A stretch of DNA of 64,000 nucleotides from Luteolibacter luteus (GTDB lineage Bacteria > Verrucomicrobiota > Verrucomicrobiia > Verrucomicrobiales > Akkermansiaceae). Where the stretch lies: positions 5,642,001-5,706,000 of the forward strand of contig NZ_CP051774.1 of NCBI RefSeq assembly GCF_012913485.1, written 5' to 3'. Shown here piece by piece: positions 1 through 8,185 of this stretch. Made by a program: the position numbers and the translations under genes. The stretch's first letter is position 1. Each line of letters starts with the position of its first letter. The notes below the pieces were generated by a model. It was not told the origin of the DNA, made no database searches, and saw only the letters and a program-made list of their open reading frames with translations.

Positions 1-2
1 TG

Positions 3-1181
3 CAGCCGAATGCGGGCTCGCAGGGCGAGTACGCCGGCCTGCTGGCGATCCGCCGTTACCATCTTTCCCGTGGTGACACGCACCGCGATGTCTGCCTGAT
101 CCCGGTGTCCGCGCACGGCACGAATCCGGCCTCCGCAGTGATGGTCGGCATGAAGGTCGTCGGCGTGAAGTGCGACGAGCAGGGCAACATCGACGTGCCG
201 GACCTGAAGGCTCGTATCGAGGAGCACCGCGAGAACTTGGCCGCGCTGATGGTCACCTATCCTTCGACGCATGGCGTGTTCGAAGAGACGATCGTGGATA
301 TCTGCGAATCGATCCACGCGGCCGGTGGCCAAGTCTACATGGACGGCGCGAACATGAACGCGCAGGTGGGCCTTACCAGCCCGGGTGGCATTGGTGCCGA
401 TGTTTGCCATCTGAACCTTCACAAGACCTTCTGTATCCCGCACGGCGGTGGTGGTCCCGGCGTGGGCCCGATCGGCGTGGCGGAGCAGCTTGTTCCATTC
501 CTGCCGGGCCATCGCGAGCTGGACTCGAAGGAAGGTCCGGTATGCTCGGCTCCTTGGGGCAGTGCATCGATCAACACGATCTCCTGGATGTATATCGCGA
601 TGATGGGTCCGGATGGCCTGAAGGACGCCACCGAGCTGGCGATCCTCAATGCGAACTATGTGGCGAAGCGTCTGGCACCCTTCTTCCCGGTGCTCTACAC
701 CGGCACGAAGGGCCTGGTGGCACATGAGTGCATCATTGATGTCCGTCCGCTTTCCGAGAAGAGCGGTGTCACCGTGGAAGATGTGGCGAAGCGCCTCATG
801 GACTACGGTTTCCACGCTCCTACCATGAGCTGGCCGGTCGCCGGCACCCTGATGATCGAACCTACCGAGTCCGAGGCGAAGGTGGAGCTGGATCGCTTCT
901 GTGATGCGATGGTTTCCATCCACGGGGAGATCATGGCCGTGATCAATGGCGAGGCGGACGCCACCGACAACGTGCTGAAGAACGCGCCGCACACCGCGGA
1001 CAGCGTGATCGCGGATGATTGGTCGCACGCCTACGGCCGAGAGCAGGCCGCCTACCCGCTGCCCTATCTGCGGAACCACAAGTTCTGGCCTTCCGTCGGA
1101 CGTATCGACAACGTCCATGGCGACCGCAACTTGGTCTGCACCTGCGACAGCGTGGAGGCCTACGCGGCAGCCGCGCAGTAG
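3..1181 (+). CDS. gcvP: Glycine dehydrogenase (decarboxylating), P protein, C-terminal part
   Basis: The reading frame is open from the window edge, so the 5' part of the gene lies outside; about 392 residues are visible. P protein is the PLP-dependent subunit of the glycine cleavage system: it decarboxylates glycine and passes the aminomethyl group to the lipoyl H protein. Diagnostic family stretches are present: [16 protein letters not shown] at the left edge, SAHGTNPAS, and the PLP-lysine segment [16 protein letters not shown] around base 415-465. The end, with [20 protein letters not shown], is typical of the C-terminus of full-length GcvP. Whether the gene is one long gcvP or a split gcvPB cannot be decided from here. 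A long hairpin follows the stop codon. Confidence 0.96.
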   Translation, partial: QPNAGSQGEYAGLLAIRRYHLSRGDTHRDVCLIPVSAHGTNPASAVMVGMKVVGVKCDEQGNIDVPDLKARIEEHRENLAALMVTYPSTHGVFEETIVDICESIHAAGGQVYMDGANMNAQVGLTSPGGIGADVCHLNLHKTFCIPHGGGGPGVGPIGVAEQLVPFLPGHRELDSKEGPVCSAPWGSASINTISWMYIAMMGPDGLKDATELAILNANYVAKRLAPFFPVLYTGTKGLVAHECIIDVRPLSEKSGVTVEDVAKRLMDYGFHAPTMSWPVAGTLMIEPTESEAKVELDRFCDAMVSIHGEIMAVINGEADATDNVLKNAPHTADSVIADDWSHAYGREQAAYPLPYLRNHKFWPSVGRIDNVHGDRNLVCTCDSVEAYAAAAQ

Positions 1182-1193
1182 AAGGCAGCGAGT

Positions 1194-1245
1194 GCAAGTA
1201 GCAGGGGCAAGAGTATCCTCCTGAGGATTTTTGCCCCTTGCTACT
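1194..1245 (+). terminator. Nested hairpin after gcvP
   Basis: The left arm GCAAGTAGCAGGGGCAA (1194-1210) pairs with TTGCCCCTTGCTACT (1231-1245) with one bulge, and the inner ATCCTC/GAGGAT pair (1214-1219 and 1222-1227) extends the fold. The hairpin starts 12 bases after the gcvP stop. There is no clean T-run after it, so termination is inferred. The TACTTGCTACTT motif recurs immediately downstream, up to base 1266. Confidence 0.5.
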
Positions 1246-1273
1246 GCCGCCGGCTACTTGCTACTTCCCGCGC

Positions 1274-1792
1274 GTGACCCCACCTTCACCGATCGATTGG
1301 GCAAGCTGGCGAGCGGAAATCCACGCGACGCTGCTCTTCATCATCAAGGACGGGGAAATCCTCCTGATCGAGAAGAAGCGTGGTCTCGGGGCGGGGAAGA
1401 TCAACGGCCCCGGGGGAAAGATTGATCCGGGGGAGACGCCCTTGGAGTGCGCTGTCCGCGAAACCCGCGAGGAACTGGGCATTACGGCCCTCAGGCCGGT
1501 GAAATATGGAGAACTCCATTTCGCCATGTCCGATATTCCGGACATCCTCTGCCACGTCTTTCTGGCGAGGGATTTCACCGGGCATCCGGTCGAGACCGAG
1601 GAGGCCAAGCCGCTGTGGTGCCGTCTGGCGGACATTCCCTACGACCGGATGTGGAAGGACGACATCCATTGGCTGCCGCTGCTGCTGGACGACCGCAAAT
1701 TCCATGGCCGCTTCATCTTCACCGGCGAGGACGTGGTCTGGCAGCATATGGAGCATGACGTCCACTGGCCGTCTTCAGCGGCCGTGCCCTAA
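1274..1792 (+). CDS. Nudix hydrolase, MutT/MTH1-like
   Basis: A 172-residue protein if started at GTG 1274. A TTG at 1238 also fits but lies inside the hairpin repeat region. A complete Nudix box GX5EX7REUXEEXGU is visible at residues 48-70 (GKIDPGE, then REtrEELGI), within the context GPGGKIDPGE that resembles animal MTH1. Family members hydrolyse oxidised purine nucleotides such as 8-oxo-dGTP to the monophosphate, clearing the nucleotide pool. The C-terminal half keeps the MTH1-like W-rich segment (EEAKPLWCRLADIPYDRMW, then DDIHWLPLLL). The exact substrate is inferred. The gene stands alone between gcvP and the leftward HTH gene. Confidence 0.85.
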   Translation: MTPPSPIDWASWRAEIHATLLFIIKDGEILLIEKKRGLGAGKINGPGGKIDPGETPLECAVRETREELGITALRPVKYGELHFAMSDIPDILCHVFLARDFTGHPVETEEAKPLWCRLADIPYDRMWKDDIHWLPLLLDDRKFHGRFIFTGEDVVWQHMEHDVHWPSSAAVP

Positions 1793-1929
1793 GTCTCCCT
1801 GATCTTACTGAAAGGGGCGGGCGAGCCTTTACCGAGGGGTGTCTGCCGTAAGTCAGTATTCCATATATCCTCCGCATGGTTTATCTCTTTTGAGAACATG
1901 TCTCAAATAGCGGAGGTGATAAAGTGAAA

Positions 1930-1959
1930 CGCCCGTTTTCCAACGTGGGAAAACGGGCG
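1930..1959 (-). terminator. Rho-independent terminator for the small HTH gene
   Basis: Perfect 12-bp stem: CGCCCGTTTTCC (1930-1941) pairs with GGAAAACGGGCG (1948-1959) across a 6-base loop. On the minus strand it is followed by a T-rich stretch (complement of 1921-1929). It lies 25 bases past the stop of the leftward gene ending at 1984. Confidence 0.85.
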
Positions 1960-1983
1960 GCTTTTGAAGGTTGAAAGTTCTGG

Positions 1984-2319
1984 TTAGAGAGCCGACTTGA
2001 GCGAGTTGAACTGGGTCTTAAGCTTGGCCAGTTCCTTCTCCGCCCGGGCGATCTGATCGTGAAGAGCCTGAAGCTTGGAGAGCTTCTTGCCGATCGGGCC
2101 GGCAACAGCAGCACCGCCCGAAATGACGGCTCCACCGCCCGCACCAGAACGGATCCAGCTCGAAATGGTAAGGGGTGATATCTTGTATTTCTTCGAAGCG
2201 GCGCTCTGACCGCCACGACCCTTCTCGGAATTCACCTTGTCCACGTAGGCGATGATATCCGCCTTTTCTTTCGCAGTGTAACGGCGGCCTTTCGCCGCGT
2301 TGACGTTGGAGTTGCTCAT
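1984..2319 (-). CDS. Small HTH protein with C-terminal coiled coil (transposase-like, orphan)
   Basis: 111 residues from ATG 2319; a TTG three codons upstream (2328) is possible. Residues about 12-50 (GRRYTAKEKADIIAYVD, then SAASKKYKISPLTISSWI) look like the helix-turn-helix of IS3/IS911-type transposase OrfA proteins. After a Gly/Ala-rich linker the last 35 residues form a leucine-rich amphipathic helix (LSKLQALHDQIARAEKEL). No OrfB or inverted repeats lie nearby, and the gene has its own perfect terminator. It is therefore probably a stand-alone DNA-binding protein and not part of an insertion sequence. Its DNA target and role are unknown. Confidence 0.7.
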   Translation of the reverse strand: MSNSNVNAAKGRRYTAKEKADIIAYVDKVNSEKGRGGQSAASKKYKISPLTISSWIRSGAGGGAVISGGAAVAGPIGKKLSKLQALHDQIARAEKELAKLKTQFNSLKSAL

Positions 2320-2807
2320 GACTCTCAAGCCCTAGTCCCGAGGTGCCTGATTCGCAAGCCGAAACTTGAGTCAAGACAGGCTTTTTTCATATATGCGTAG
2401 TTCTACGCTGAGTGTCACATGTACGTGGTAGATTGTGGAATGCTGTCATTACCAAAAACAGACATGTGAGGAAGATTGAGCCGGGTTTTCAGCCTTGGTT
2501 CGGTAAATCAGTGGCTTACGAGGGGTGTAACTTTTTTTAAAACGAAGACGGGCTGGAGTTTGGGTCGGAAACGCTTTCCCGGGAAGTGCCTCGGGAGGGT
2601 GAACAAGACGAGGGGAAGAGAGGGCGTTTGGGTCCGTTAGAGATCGTCCTGGCCTGGATGATGATGTCTCGGGCGTTGCTTCGGTTGCCTTCCGATGTCG
2701 TTAAGGGCGAATTGGAAATAGCGATCCGTTAAGCTTTCGATGTGCGCCTCTTAATCGAATTCTAATACTGTTAGAATCCGATTGAGACGGGTTATCAATA
2801 GGATGCC
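2320..2807. other. Long intergenic region, AT-richer
   Basis: About 490 bases between the HTH gene (start 2319) and the end of the leftward fusion gene (2808). Only short open frames without coding character were seen. It must contain the HTH gene promoter, probably near 2340-2400, where TTGACT occurs on the minus strand. Other features are an A/T run near 2531-2541 and a separated inverted pair CACATGT/ACATGTG near 2416 and 2463. An AT-rich palindrome lies at 2759-2777. Confidence 0.6.
2759..2777. repeat. AT-rich inverted repeat downstream of the fusion gene
   Basis: ATTCTAA (2759-2765) and TTAGAAT (2771-2777) are perfectly inverted around TACTG; with one mismatch the arms extend to 10 bases. 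It lies 31 bases past the stop of the leftward gene ending at 2808. It could be a weak terminator or a protein-binding site; no T-run decides between them. Confidence 0.45.
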
Positions 2808-3947
2808 TTAATGGCCTTGGGTCGCGTACCGTGTGCCGTCCGGAAGGACAACATTTCCAAAATCCGCCATGTCGGTGAGCCAAGCATCCGCACCCAATCT
2901 TACCGCTTCCCGGGCCACCACGCCGCCGAAACCGATGAACAGATCGACCTCTCCCTTGGCCTCGAGATCGGAAACGCCATCGCCCATCATTACCACGACT
3001 TCCGGCAGCATGGCCTTCTTCCATTCGCGGATGACTTCCGGCTTGCCGCCGTTTCGCGTGGTAGGGTAGTCGACGCCATATCCGGCATAGCCGCCGTCGT
3101 CGTCGAAATAGACTGGCACCGCTTCCACGTGATCGATGCCAAGTTCCTTTGCCAGAGGGTGGATCAGCGGGGCAAATCCGCCCGAGAGGATCACGGGAGT
3201 CCAGCCATCCGCCTTCAGTTTCTCGATGACTGCGGCAACTCCCGGAACCATCGTGTCGATATAGAGTCGTGCTACGGCCTCGGCGGTGGCGCGGTCGGGA
3301 CGAATGATCTCCATGCGGCGACCGAAGACCTCATTGATTGGGACCTCACCGTTCATGGCTTGGTTGGTAAGGTGCTCCACCATTTTGAAAATTTCCGGTC
3401 CGCGGGCCCGGCCGAGCTCATCAATTCCCTCAATGGTGGAGAGCGTGGAGTCGCAGTCGAAAAAGATTACTTTCCCGTGTTTCCGGGTCGGCGGAAGGAT
3501 TTCGGCGGTCATTCCGGGCTCCACGAGATCATGAAGTTCGATGATATGCTCGTTTGAGAGACGAATGCAGCCCCAGCTCGCGGGGGTGCCGAGCTTGTCC
3601 TCCTGGTCGGTGCCGTGAAAATAGATGTAGCGGTCGAAGGTGTTCGCGTTCTCCGGTTCCAAGCCGCTGATCCGGATGATGCGGGTTAGCACGTGGTCCG
3701 TGCCGCTCTCTTCCCCTGGTTGCCAGAGGCCGACCGGTTCGCGTGCGACGAAGATCGTACCTGATGGCTGGCCCTCCCCGATCTTCTGGACGATCACAAA
3801 GCGGCCAGTGGGGGTGCGAAGGCTTCCTGAGGTGAAACCTACTCCTTTGGCGGCGGTTGAAACCGGCCATTCCCGGATCAGATCAGCTCCATCATAGAGG
3901 CGGAGCATCTGGTCATCGACGGAAACTTCGAGGCGGCGGTTCTTCAT
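2808..3947 (-). CDS. L,D-transpeptidase fused to a phosphoserine-phosphatase-like HAD hydrolase
   Basis: 379 residues with two domains. Residues about 5-152 are a YkuD-type L,D-transpeptidase: H111 and the catalytic-cysteine motif SWGCIRLS (C127) match the family, which cross-links peptidoglycan or attaches proteins to it. Residues about 158-375 are a HAD phosphatase closest in pattern to animal-type phosphoserine phosphatase: DCDSTLS (D164, D166), EGIDEL, ILSGGF (S255), GGK (K302), MGDGVSDLEA (D323, D327), FIGFGG. All four HAD motifs look intact. No signal peptide is visible, which is odd for a periplasmic transpeptidase. It overlaps the upstream ketosynthase gene by 4 bases, so the two are co-translated. 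The physiological link between the domains is unknown. Confidence 0.85.
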   Translation of the reverse strand: MKNRRLEVSVDDQMLRLYDGADLIREWPVSTAAKGVGFTSGSLRTPTGRFVIVQKIGEGQPSGTIFVAREPVGLWQPGEESGTDHVLTRIIRISGLEPENANTFDRYIYFHGTDQEDKLGTPASWGCIRLSNEHIIELHDLVEPGMTAEILPPTRKHGKVIFFDCDSTLSTIEGIDELGRARGPEIFKMVEHLTNQAMNGEVPINEVFGRRMEIIRPDRATAEAVARLYIDTMVPGVAAVIEKLKADGWTPVILSGGFAPLIHPLAKELGIDHVEAVPVYFDDDGGYAGYGVDYPTTRNGGKPEVIREWKKAMLPEVVVMMGDGVSDLEAKGEVDLFIGFGGVVAREAVRLGADAWLTDMADFGNVVLPDGTRYATQGH

Positions 3948-5134
3948 GGCGGTGCTTGGAGTGCGATCAGGGAGTTCTTCCCTCCGAGGGCGGAGGCGAG
4001 TTTGAAAACAGTGGCGGAGCGGGAAAGGTCGCCTGAGCTCATTGCCAGTCCGGTCGGGCAGCTCAGTTGGAGCGTCGGAGTAGGCAGCTTTCGTTCACCA
4101 AGGATCGCCGCGAGGATTGCGGTTTCCAGCAAACCGCCGCCACCGATCCCGTGACCTGTGAATGACTTGATCAGGCAAAGCCGGGTGTCATCCCCGAGTC
4201 CGCTGCGGATCGCCGCGGGTTCAAGCCGGGCATGGGAGGCGGTGCCGCTGGCATGGGGGCAGAGAAGTTCAGGCTGGCCAAAGGCCGTGGCCGCTTCCCG
4301 TAGCAATGAAACAATCCCCGGAGCTCCGGCGGGCATGCCGATGGCGTCCGCCGCATCGGAATTCGAGCGATACCCAGCCAGGCGTGGTGCGGTTTCCTTG
4401 GCGGTTGCCTCGAGGGCGATCGCCGTTGCGGCCTCCGCGGGCAGGATTCCGGAAGTTTCCGGGTTATAGGGGTCGTTGAGATTGTTTTTCGAAAGGATGC
4501 CGGTGGCGGCGTAGCTATCGAGCAGGGCAGGGGAGAGCGGCAGGTCCACCGCTACGACCAGTGCCCGCTTTGCCATTCCGGCAGAGAGCCAGAGGCCGGC
4601 CATGCCGAGGGCATCAAGCCCCGCGGCGCAACCGCTCGCCTGAACTTGCCAAGGTCCCTTGATGCCGAGCTCGATGCTGATCGCCGCGGCGGGCTCGCTG
4701 TGTAGCGAGTTGCTGGCGGACATCAGAGGGAAGGCCCGGCGCTCAGGCCAAAGGTCGATCCAACCTGCCGCGGTTCCGCGGCTGGTGCCGAGGAAGAGTG
4801 CCGAATCCGCCAGATCCTCCGCCGACCATCCTGCTCCGGCAATGGCGGAGCGCGCCACGTGGAGTGCTGCCATGCTGGCCGGAGCCCATTTGCGGCTGAT
4901 CAAGAGCTTCCGCCGTTCGATCCAGGAAGCCGCCAAGCCGGCGTGCGGGCTGCTACTGCCTAACAAGCCCGATAGGGGCCGGAAATTCGTGCGTCCCGTG
5001 CGGACCGCCTCGACATGCGCAGGCATGTCTTCGCCCAGCCCGGAAAGCGCCCCGAGGCCGGTGATGGAAAGCGGCGTGTCGATGGGAGGGACTAGCGGCT
5101 CGGGACGGGTCCTGCCAACGAGGAATTTCTGCAA
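3944..5134 (-). CDS. Beta-ketoacyl-ACP synthase family protein (KAS I/II type)
   Basis: About 396 residues if started at TTG 5134; the start is uncertain because no ATG lies nearby and the stop of the upstream gene is 4 bases away. The thiolase-fold condensing enzyme shows the Cys-His-His triad of the FabB/FabF type: C169 in QASGCAAG, H294 in PHASGT, K323 and H328 in KSFTGHGIGGGG. FabB/FabF enzymes condense malonyl-ACP with acyl-ACP. The Cys motif (ASGCAAG in place of the usual TACASG or TACAAG) and the neighbourhood suggest a specialised ketosynthase, not the housekeeping FabF. Gene order is lipoprotein, ketosynthase, transpeptidase/phosphatase, with a 4-base overlap at its 3' end. Its acyl product is unknown. 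Confidence 0.8.
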   Translation of the reverse strand: MQKFLVGRTRPEPLVPPIDTPLSITGLGALSGLGEDMPAHVEAVRTGRTNFRPLSGLLGSSSPHAGLAASWIERRKLLISRKWAPASMAALHVARSAIAGAGWSAEDLADSALFLGTSRGTAAGWIDLWPERRAFPLMSASNSLHSEPAAAISIELGIKGPWQVQASGCAAGLDALGMAGLWLSAGMAKRALVVAVDLPLSPALLDSYAATGILSKNNLNDPYNPETSGILPAEAATAIALEATAKETAPRLAGYRSNSDAADAIGMPAGAPGIVSLLREAATAFGQPELLCPHASGTASHARLEPAAIRSGLGDDTRLCLIKSFTGHGIGGGGLLETAILAAILGERKLPTPTLQLSCPTGLAMSSGDLSRSATVFKLASALGGKNSLIALQAPP

Positions 5135-5138
5135 GGCC

Positions 5139-5678
5139 TCAAATGCTGGGCCGCGGTCCGGCGGGAGGAATAGGCGGGAATAACTTCTGCAGCTCCCCGG
5201 GCAGCTTACGGATCAACTCGTCCGGAACCTTGTCATCCGAATGGTGTGGCTTGCCCTCGAAGATCGCCGGGCCGCTGCGCCCGCCGCTCTCATCGTTCAA
5301 GGAATAGTGGAGTTCCTTGCTGCCATTGAAGAACCAGAGCCGCTGCGGGGACTCGACATAGACGAACCACGGATCCCCGGGGGAAGCGAGGCTGACGCCG
5401 CCTGAGGAAGATCCGCCGCTCGATCCTCCGCCCGACAGGGGGCGGCTGATATCGAAGCTCCAGTGAATGGATGATCCTGCCCCGGTCAGCTCCAGCCTGC
5501 TGGTCACCTTCGCGTCGGAGTAATCATAGACCCCGGTCTTGTTGACGGTGGTGCCGGGGATCAGCGAGTTCGCCACGGCGGGAGTGCGGGGAGTCACGAT
5601 GACCGTCGATTTCCTGCAGCCGGAGAGGCCGGCCGCGGGCAGCAGGCACAGGATGACGAGGTTTCGCAGCGAGTTCAT
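5139..5678 (-). CDS. Predicted lipoprotein, function unknown
   Basis: 179 residues with an N-terminal lipoprotein signal ending in lipobox LSGC (Cys about 21). A Gly/Ser-rich linker (GGGSSGGSSSGG) lies mid-protein, followed by a segment with GDPWFVYVESPQRLWFFNG and a Pro-rich C-terminus. No family was recognised. Its stop is 4 bases from the ketosynthase start, so it is very likely the first gene of that leftward operon. By its lipobox it should be anchored to a membrane facing the periplasm. Confidence 0.75.
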   Translation of the reverse strand: MNSLRNLVILCLLPAAGLSGCRKSTVIVTPRTPAVANSLIPGTTVNKTGVYDYSDAKVTSRLELTGAGSSIHWSFDISRPLSGGGSSGGSSSGGVSLASPGDPWFVYVESPQRLWFFNGSKELHYSLNDESGGRSGPAIFEGKPHHSDDKVPDELIRKLPGELQKLFPPIPPAGPRPSI

Positions 5679-5844
5679 GGGAGGCGGTGGTTCCGGTTAC
5701 TCTACGAAACGGATCGCCGGAAGACGACCTATTCCATGCATGATACACCTTAAGGAGCGTCCGCCCGCTTCAAGCCCACGAGGCATTCCCGCGAAAGCCA
5801 AGGCCGTTCCCGAAGACGGAGAATCAAGCTGCCTCCTAGGAGAC

Positions 5845-6696
5845 TTATAGCATCTCCTCGACGAACTTCTGCTTGCTGAAGAGGGCAAACTGCTCCGGTT
5901 CTTCCCCGGTCCCCAGGAAACGCGGGGCGATGCCAAGCTGGTCGTAGATCGAAACCGCCACGCCGCCTTTTCCTGAGCCGTCCATCTTCGTGACGATCAG
6001 TCCGTCGAGAGGACAAGCCTTGTGAAATTCCTTCGCCTGCTGGAGCGCATTGGCACCCGTGGTGGCATCCACCACCAGCAGGGTGAGGTGTGGGGCGCTT
6101 TCGTCGTTCTTCGCGAGGGTGCGTTTGATCTTGGAGAGCTCCTCCATCAGGTTGTGGCGCGTGTGGAGCCGGCCGGCAGTGTCGCAGATAAGATACTTCG
6201 AACCATCGGCGATCGCCTTTTGGTGGGCATTGAAGCACACGGAGGAAGGATCGGCGTTCGGCTGGCCTTTCACCACCGGGATGTCCAGGCGCTGGCCCCA
6301 GCGTTCGAGTTGCTCCACGGCGGCGGCGCGGAAGGTATCCGCAGCGGCAAGCACCGTCGGCTGGCCGCGGCGCTGGAGCCAATGAGCAAGCTTCGCGCAG
6401 GAAGTGGTCTTCCCGACGCCATTGATGCCGACCACGAGGAATACGAAGGGCTTTCCGTCCAAACGGGGCAACAGCGGCGGAGAGTCCGGCGGCAAGCGGT
6501 CGGCGACGTTCCTGCGGGCCACGTCGATGACATCTTCCGCGGTGATCTGGCGTCCCAGGTCCCGGAGCTCCTGGACAATCTGGATGGCGAGCTTTGGTCC
6601 CAGATCCGCGGTGACAAGTTCGGCCTCGAGGTCGTCCCAGTCGATTTCGGCCTTGTTCGCGAGCTTGTTGTAGAGGGATTTGAAGAAGCCAGCCAT
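5845..6696 (-). CDS. ftsY: Signal recognition particle receptor FtsY
   Basis: 283 residues: a short N domain (about 1-70) and the SRP-type GTPase G domain. Motifs visible are G1 GINGVGKT (90-97), the insertion-box region ADTFRAAAVEQLERW, DTAGR and TKMDGSGKGG. FtsY docks ribosome-nascent-chain-SRP complexes at the inner membrane and, with Ffh, drives co-translational insertion. The protein lacks the long acidic A domain of the E. coli protein and is essentially an NG core with an amphipathic MAGFFKSLYNKL start that may bind membrane. Downstream it is separated by 166 bases from the lipoprotein gene. Confidence 0.96.
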   Translation of the reverse strand: MAGFFKSLYNKLANKAEIDWDDLEAELVTADLGPKLAIQIVQELRDLGRQITAEDVIDVARRNVADRLPPDSPPLLPRLDGKPFVFLVVGINGVGKTTSCAKLAHWLQRRGQPTVLAAADTFRAAAVEQLERWGQRLDIPVVKGQPNADPSSVCFNAHQKAIADGSKYLICDTAGRLHTRHNLMEELSKIKRTLAKNDESAPHLTLLVVDATTGANALQQAKEFHKACPLDGLIVTKMDGSGKGGVAVSIYDQLGIAPRFLGTGEEPEQFALFSKQKFVEEML

Positions 6697-6869
6697 GAGG
6701 TGGCCGGGCTTCTAGCGGGTGAAAAGCGCCGGGGCAAGCACGGCGGGAGGCTGATCTCCCGGCAAACTGGCGGGCCGGATGCCGCGAAATCACGGTGATG
6801 GGGCGGGGCGATGATCTTTCGCGAGTTTTTGAAGTTGAATGCCGCCACGGCATCAGGGTTCAATCGGGG

Positions 6870-6890
6870 GCCCGGACGAGTTGTCCGGGC
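6870..6890 (+). promoter_or_regulatory. Hairpin in the infA leader
   Basis: GCCCGGA (6870-6876) pairs with TCCGGGC (6884-6890), ending 11 bases before the infA start codon and followed by ATTTCATTCGC. The position in the leader suggests either a terminator for upstream transcription or a translational control element. This is inferred from structure only. Confidence 0.4.
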
Positions 6891-6901
6891 ATTTCATTCG
6901 C

Positions 6902-7198
6902 ATGAGCCAAGGATACAGAGGACGAGGTGGTGGTGGTCGTGGATCGCGCAACGGCCCCCGCGCGCGCAAATTAGGTCCAGACGGAGAAGAAAAGTCCGTC
7001 GAGGTCGAAGGGACGATCACCTCCGTTTTGGCCGGAACCCAGTTCCGCGTCCAGCTTCAGAGCGGCCACGAGGTGCTGGCCCACATTTCCGGAAAGATGC
7101 GCAAGCGCTTCATCCGCCTCGTCGTGGGTGACAAGGTGAAGATGGAAATGTCTCCCTACGACGTCTCCAAGGCACGCATCACTTATCGTCTGGGTTGA
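6902..7198 (+). CDS. infA: Translation initiation factor IF-1 with an Arg/Gly-rich N-terminal extension
   Basis: 98 residues from ATG 6902. The OB-fold core (about 31-98) carries [39 protein letters not shown] and the terminal [20 protein letters not shown], all typical of IF-1. IF-1 binds the ribosomal A site with IF-2 and IF-3 during initiation. The usual length is about 72 residues; here some 26 extra residues precede the core and read as an RGG-like stretch ([20 protein letters not shown]), possibly an RNA-contacting tail. A strong bidirectional terminator follows. Confidence 0.92.
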   Translation: MSQGYRGRGGGGRGSRNGPRARKLGPDGEEKSVEVEGTITSVLAGTQFRVQLQSGHEVLAHISGKMRKRFIRLVVGDKVKMEMSPYDVSKARITYRLG

Positions 7199-7228
7199 TC
7201 CCCGGCGACCAAGTGCCAGATTTTCAAG

Positions 7229-7254
7229 AAAGGCGGACCGCTCGGTCCGCCTTT
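7229..7254. terminator. Bidirectional terminator between infA and scpA
   Basis: AAAGGCGGACC (7229-7239) pairs perfectly with GGTCCGCCTTT (7244-7254) across a GCTC loop. A-rich and T-rich flanks occur on both sides, so it can serve rightward infA and leftward scpA. Confidence 0.85.
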
Positions 7255-7292
7255 CGTATTTCAAGGAAAAGGTCCCGCGGGGCCCCGGCTGC

Positions 7293-8075
7293 TCAGGCCG
7301 GTTCCTCGTTCTCTTCGCTCTCTTCGTCCTCCGTCGCGCGGGCGGCGGTGTGCAGCCGACGCTCGATCTCGATCTCGCCCAGCAGGTGCGTCTGGCGAAG
7401 GACGAATTGGTTCATCTTCATCAGCTCCAGCACCGCCAGGAAGGTTACGATAACTTCCGCCTTGGTGGTGGCGCTCTCGAAGAGGGAGTCGAACTTTGCC
7501 GCCTGGCCGGGGACAAAGCGGTGGAGAAGCATCTCGATCTTGTCCGCCACGGTGTAGCGGTCGTCCACGATGTCACCGAGATCGTGGGACTCCTCGAAGC
7601 GCTTCAGGACGTTCTGGAATGCCCGGATCAGGTCGAAAATCGAGACCTCGGCCAATGTCGCGGGCTCCTCGGGAAGTTCCGGCTTCTCCGGTTGGAAAGC
7701 GAAGGAGCCCTCTTGCTCGACTTCCTTCAGGGAAAGGAAACCGGCCGCGTCCTTGAACTTCTTGTACTCGATCAACTGGCGGATCAGGTCCCAGCGCGGA
7801 TCGTCCTCCTCGGCATCCTCTTCCGGCGGCTGGTCCTGACGGGGGAGCAGGGTCCGGCTCTTCAGATACATGAGGTTTGCCGCCATCAGCACGAATTCCG
7901 CCGCCAGATCGATGTTCAGCAGCCGGAAAGTGTCGATGTACTCGAGGTACTGCGCGGTGATCCGCGTGATCGAAATATTGTGGATGTCCACCTCATCCTT
8001 CTTGATGAGATAGAGGAGCAGGTCCAATGGGCCTTCGAAAATATCCAGTCTGACCTTATAGTCGGTGCCTTCCAC
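7293..8075 (-). CDS. scpA: Segregation and condensation protein A
   Basis: 260 residues. The N-terminal signature YKVRLDIFEGPLDLLLYLIKKDEVDI is characteristic of ScpA kleisins, followed by ITAQYLEYI and an acidic linker (PPEEDAEEDD). The winged-helix-like C-terminal part has EVIVTFLAVLELMKMNQF. ScpA bridges SMC heads and recruits ScpB in the condensin complex for chromosome compaction and segregation. ScpB is not adjacent. The acidic tail (EEDEESEENEEPA) is slightly extended. The gene is divergent from the AsmA-like gene with about 110 bases between them. Confidence 0.93.
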   Translation of the reverse strand: MEGTDYKVRLDIFEGPLDLLLYLIKKDEVDIHNISITRITAQYLEYIDTFRLLNIDLAAEFVLMAANLMYLKSRTLLPRQDQPPEEDAEEDDPRWDLIRQLIEYKKFKDAAGFLSLKEVEQEGSFAFQPEKPELPEEPATLAEVSIFDLIRAFQNVLKRFEESHDLGDIVDDRYTVADKIEMLLHRFVPGQAAKFDSLFESATTKAEVIVTFLAVLELMKMNQFVLRQTHLLGEIEIERRLHTAARATEDEESEENEEPA

Positions 8076-8185
8076 GGCCGGATGCGTAGGGGATGAACGG
8101 GATACGCGCGAGGGGAAATTTGCGCTCGCCTGACGGATTCGGCCTGACTCTAATCCGCCGTCCCCCTCGGGAGTTTCAAGTTTAT

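Noticed and set aside
1984-2328. Intact insertion sequence around the HTH gene
   Set aside because: No second transposase gene, no terminal inverted repeats and no target duplication; the terminator belongs to the single gene.
5750-6853. 367-codon minus-strand frame overlapping ftsY
   Set aside because: Arg/Pro-rich shadow of ftsY in another frame.
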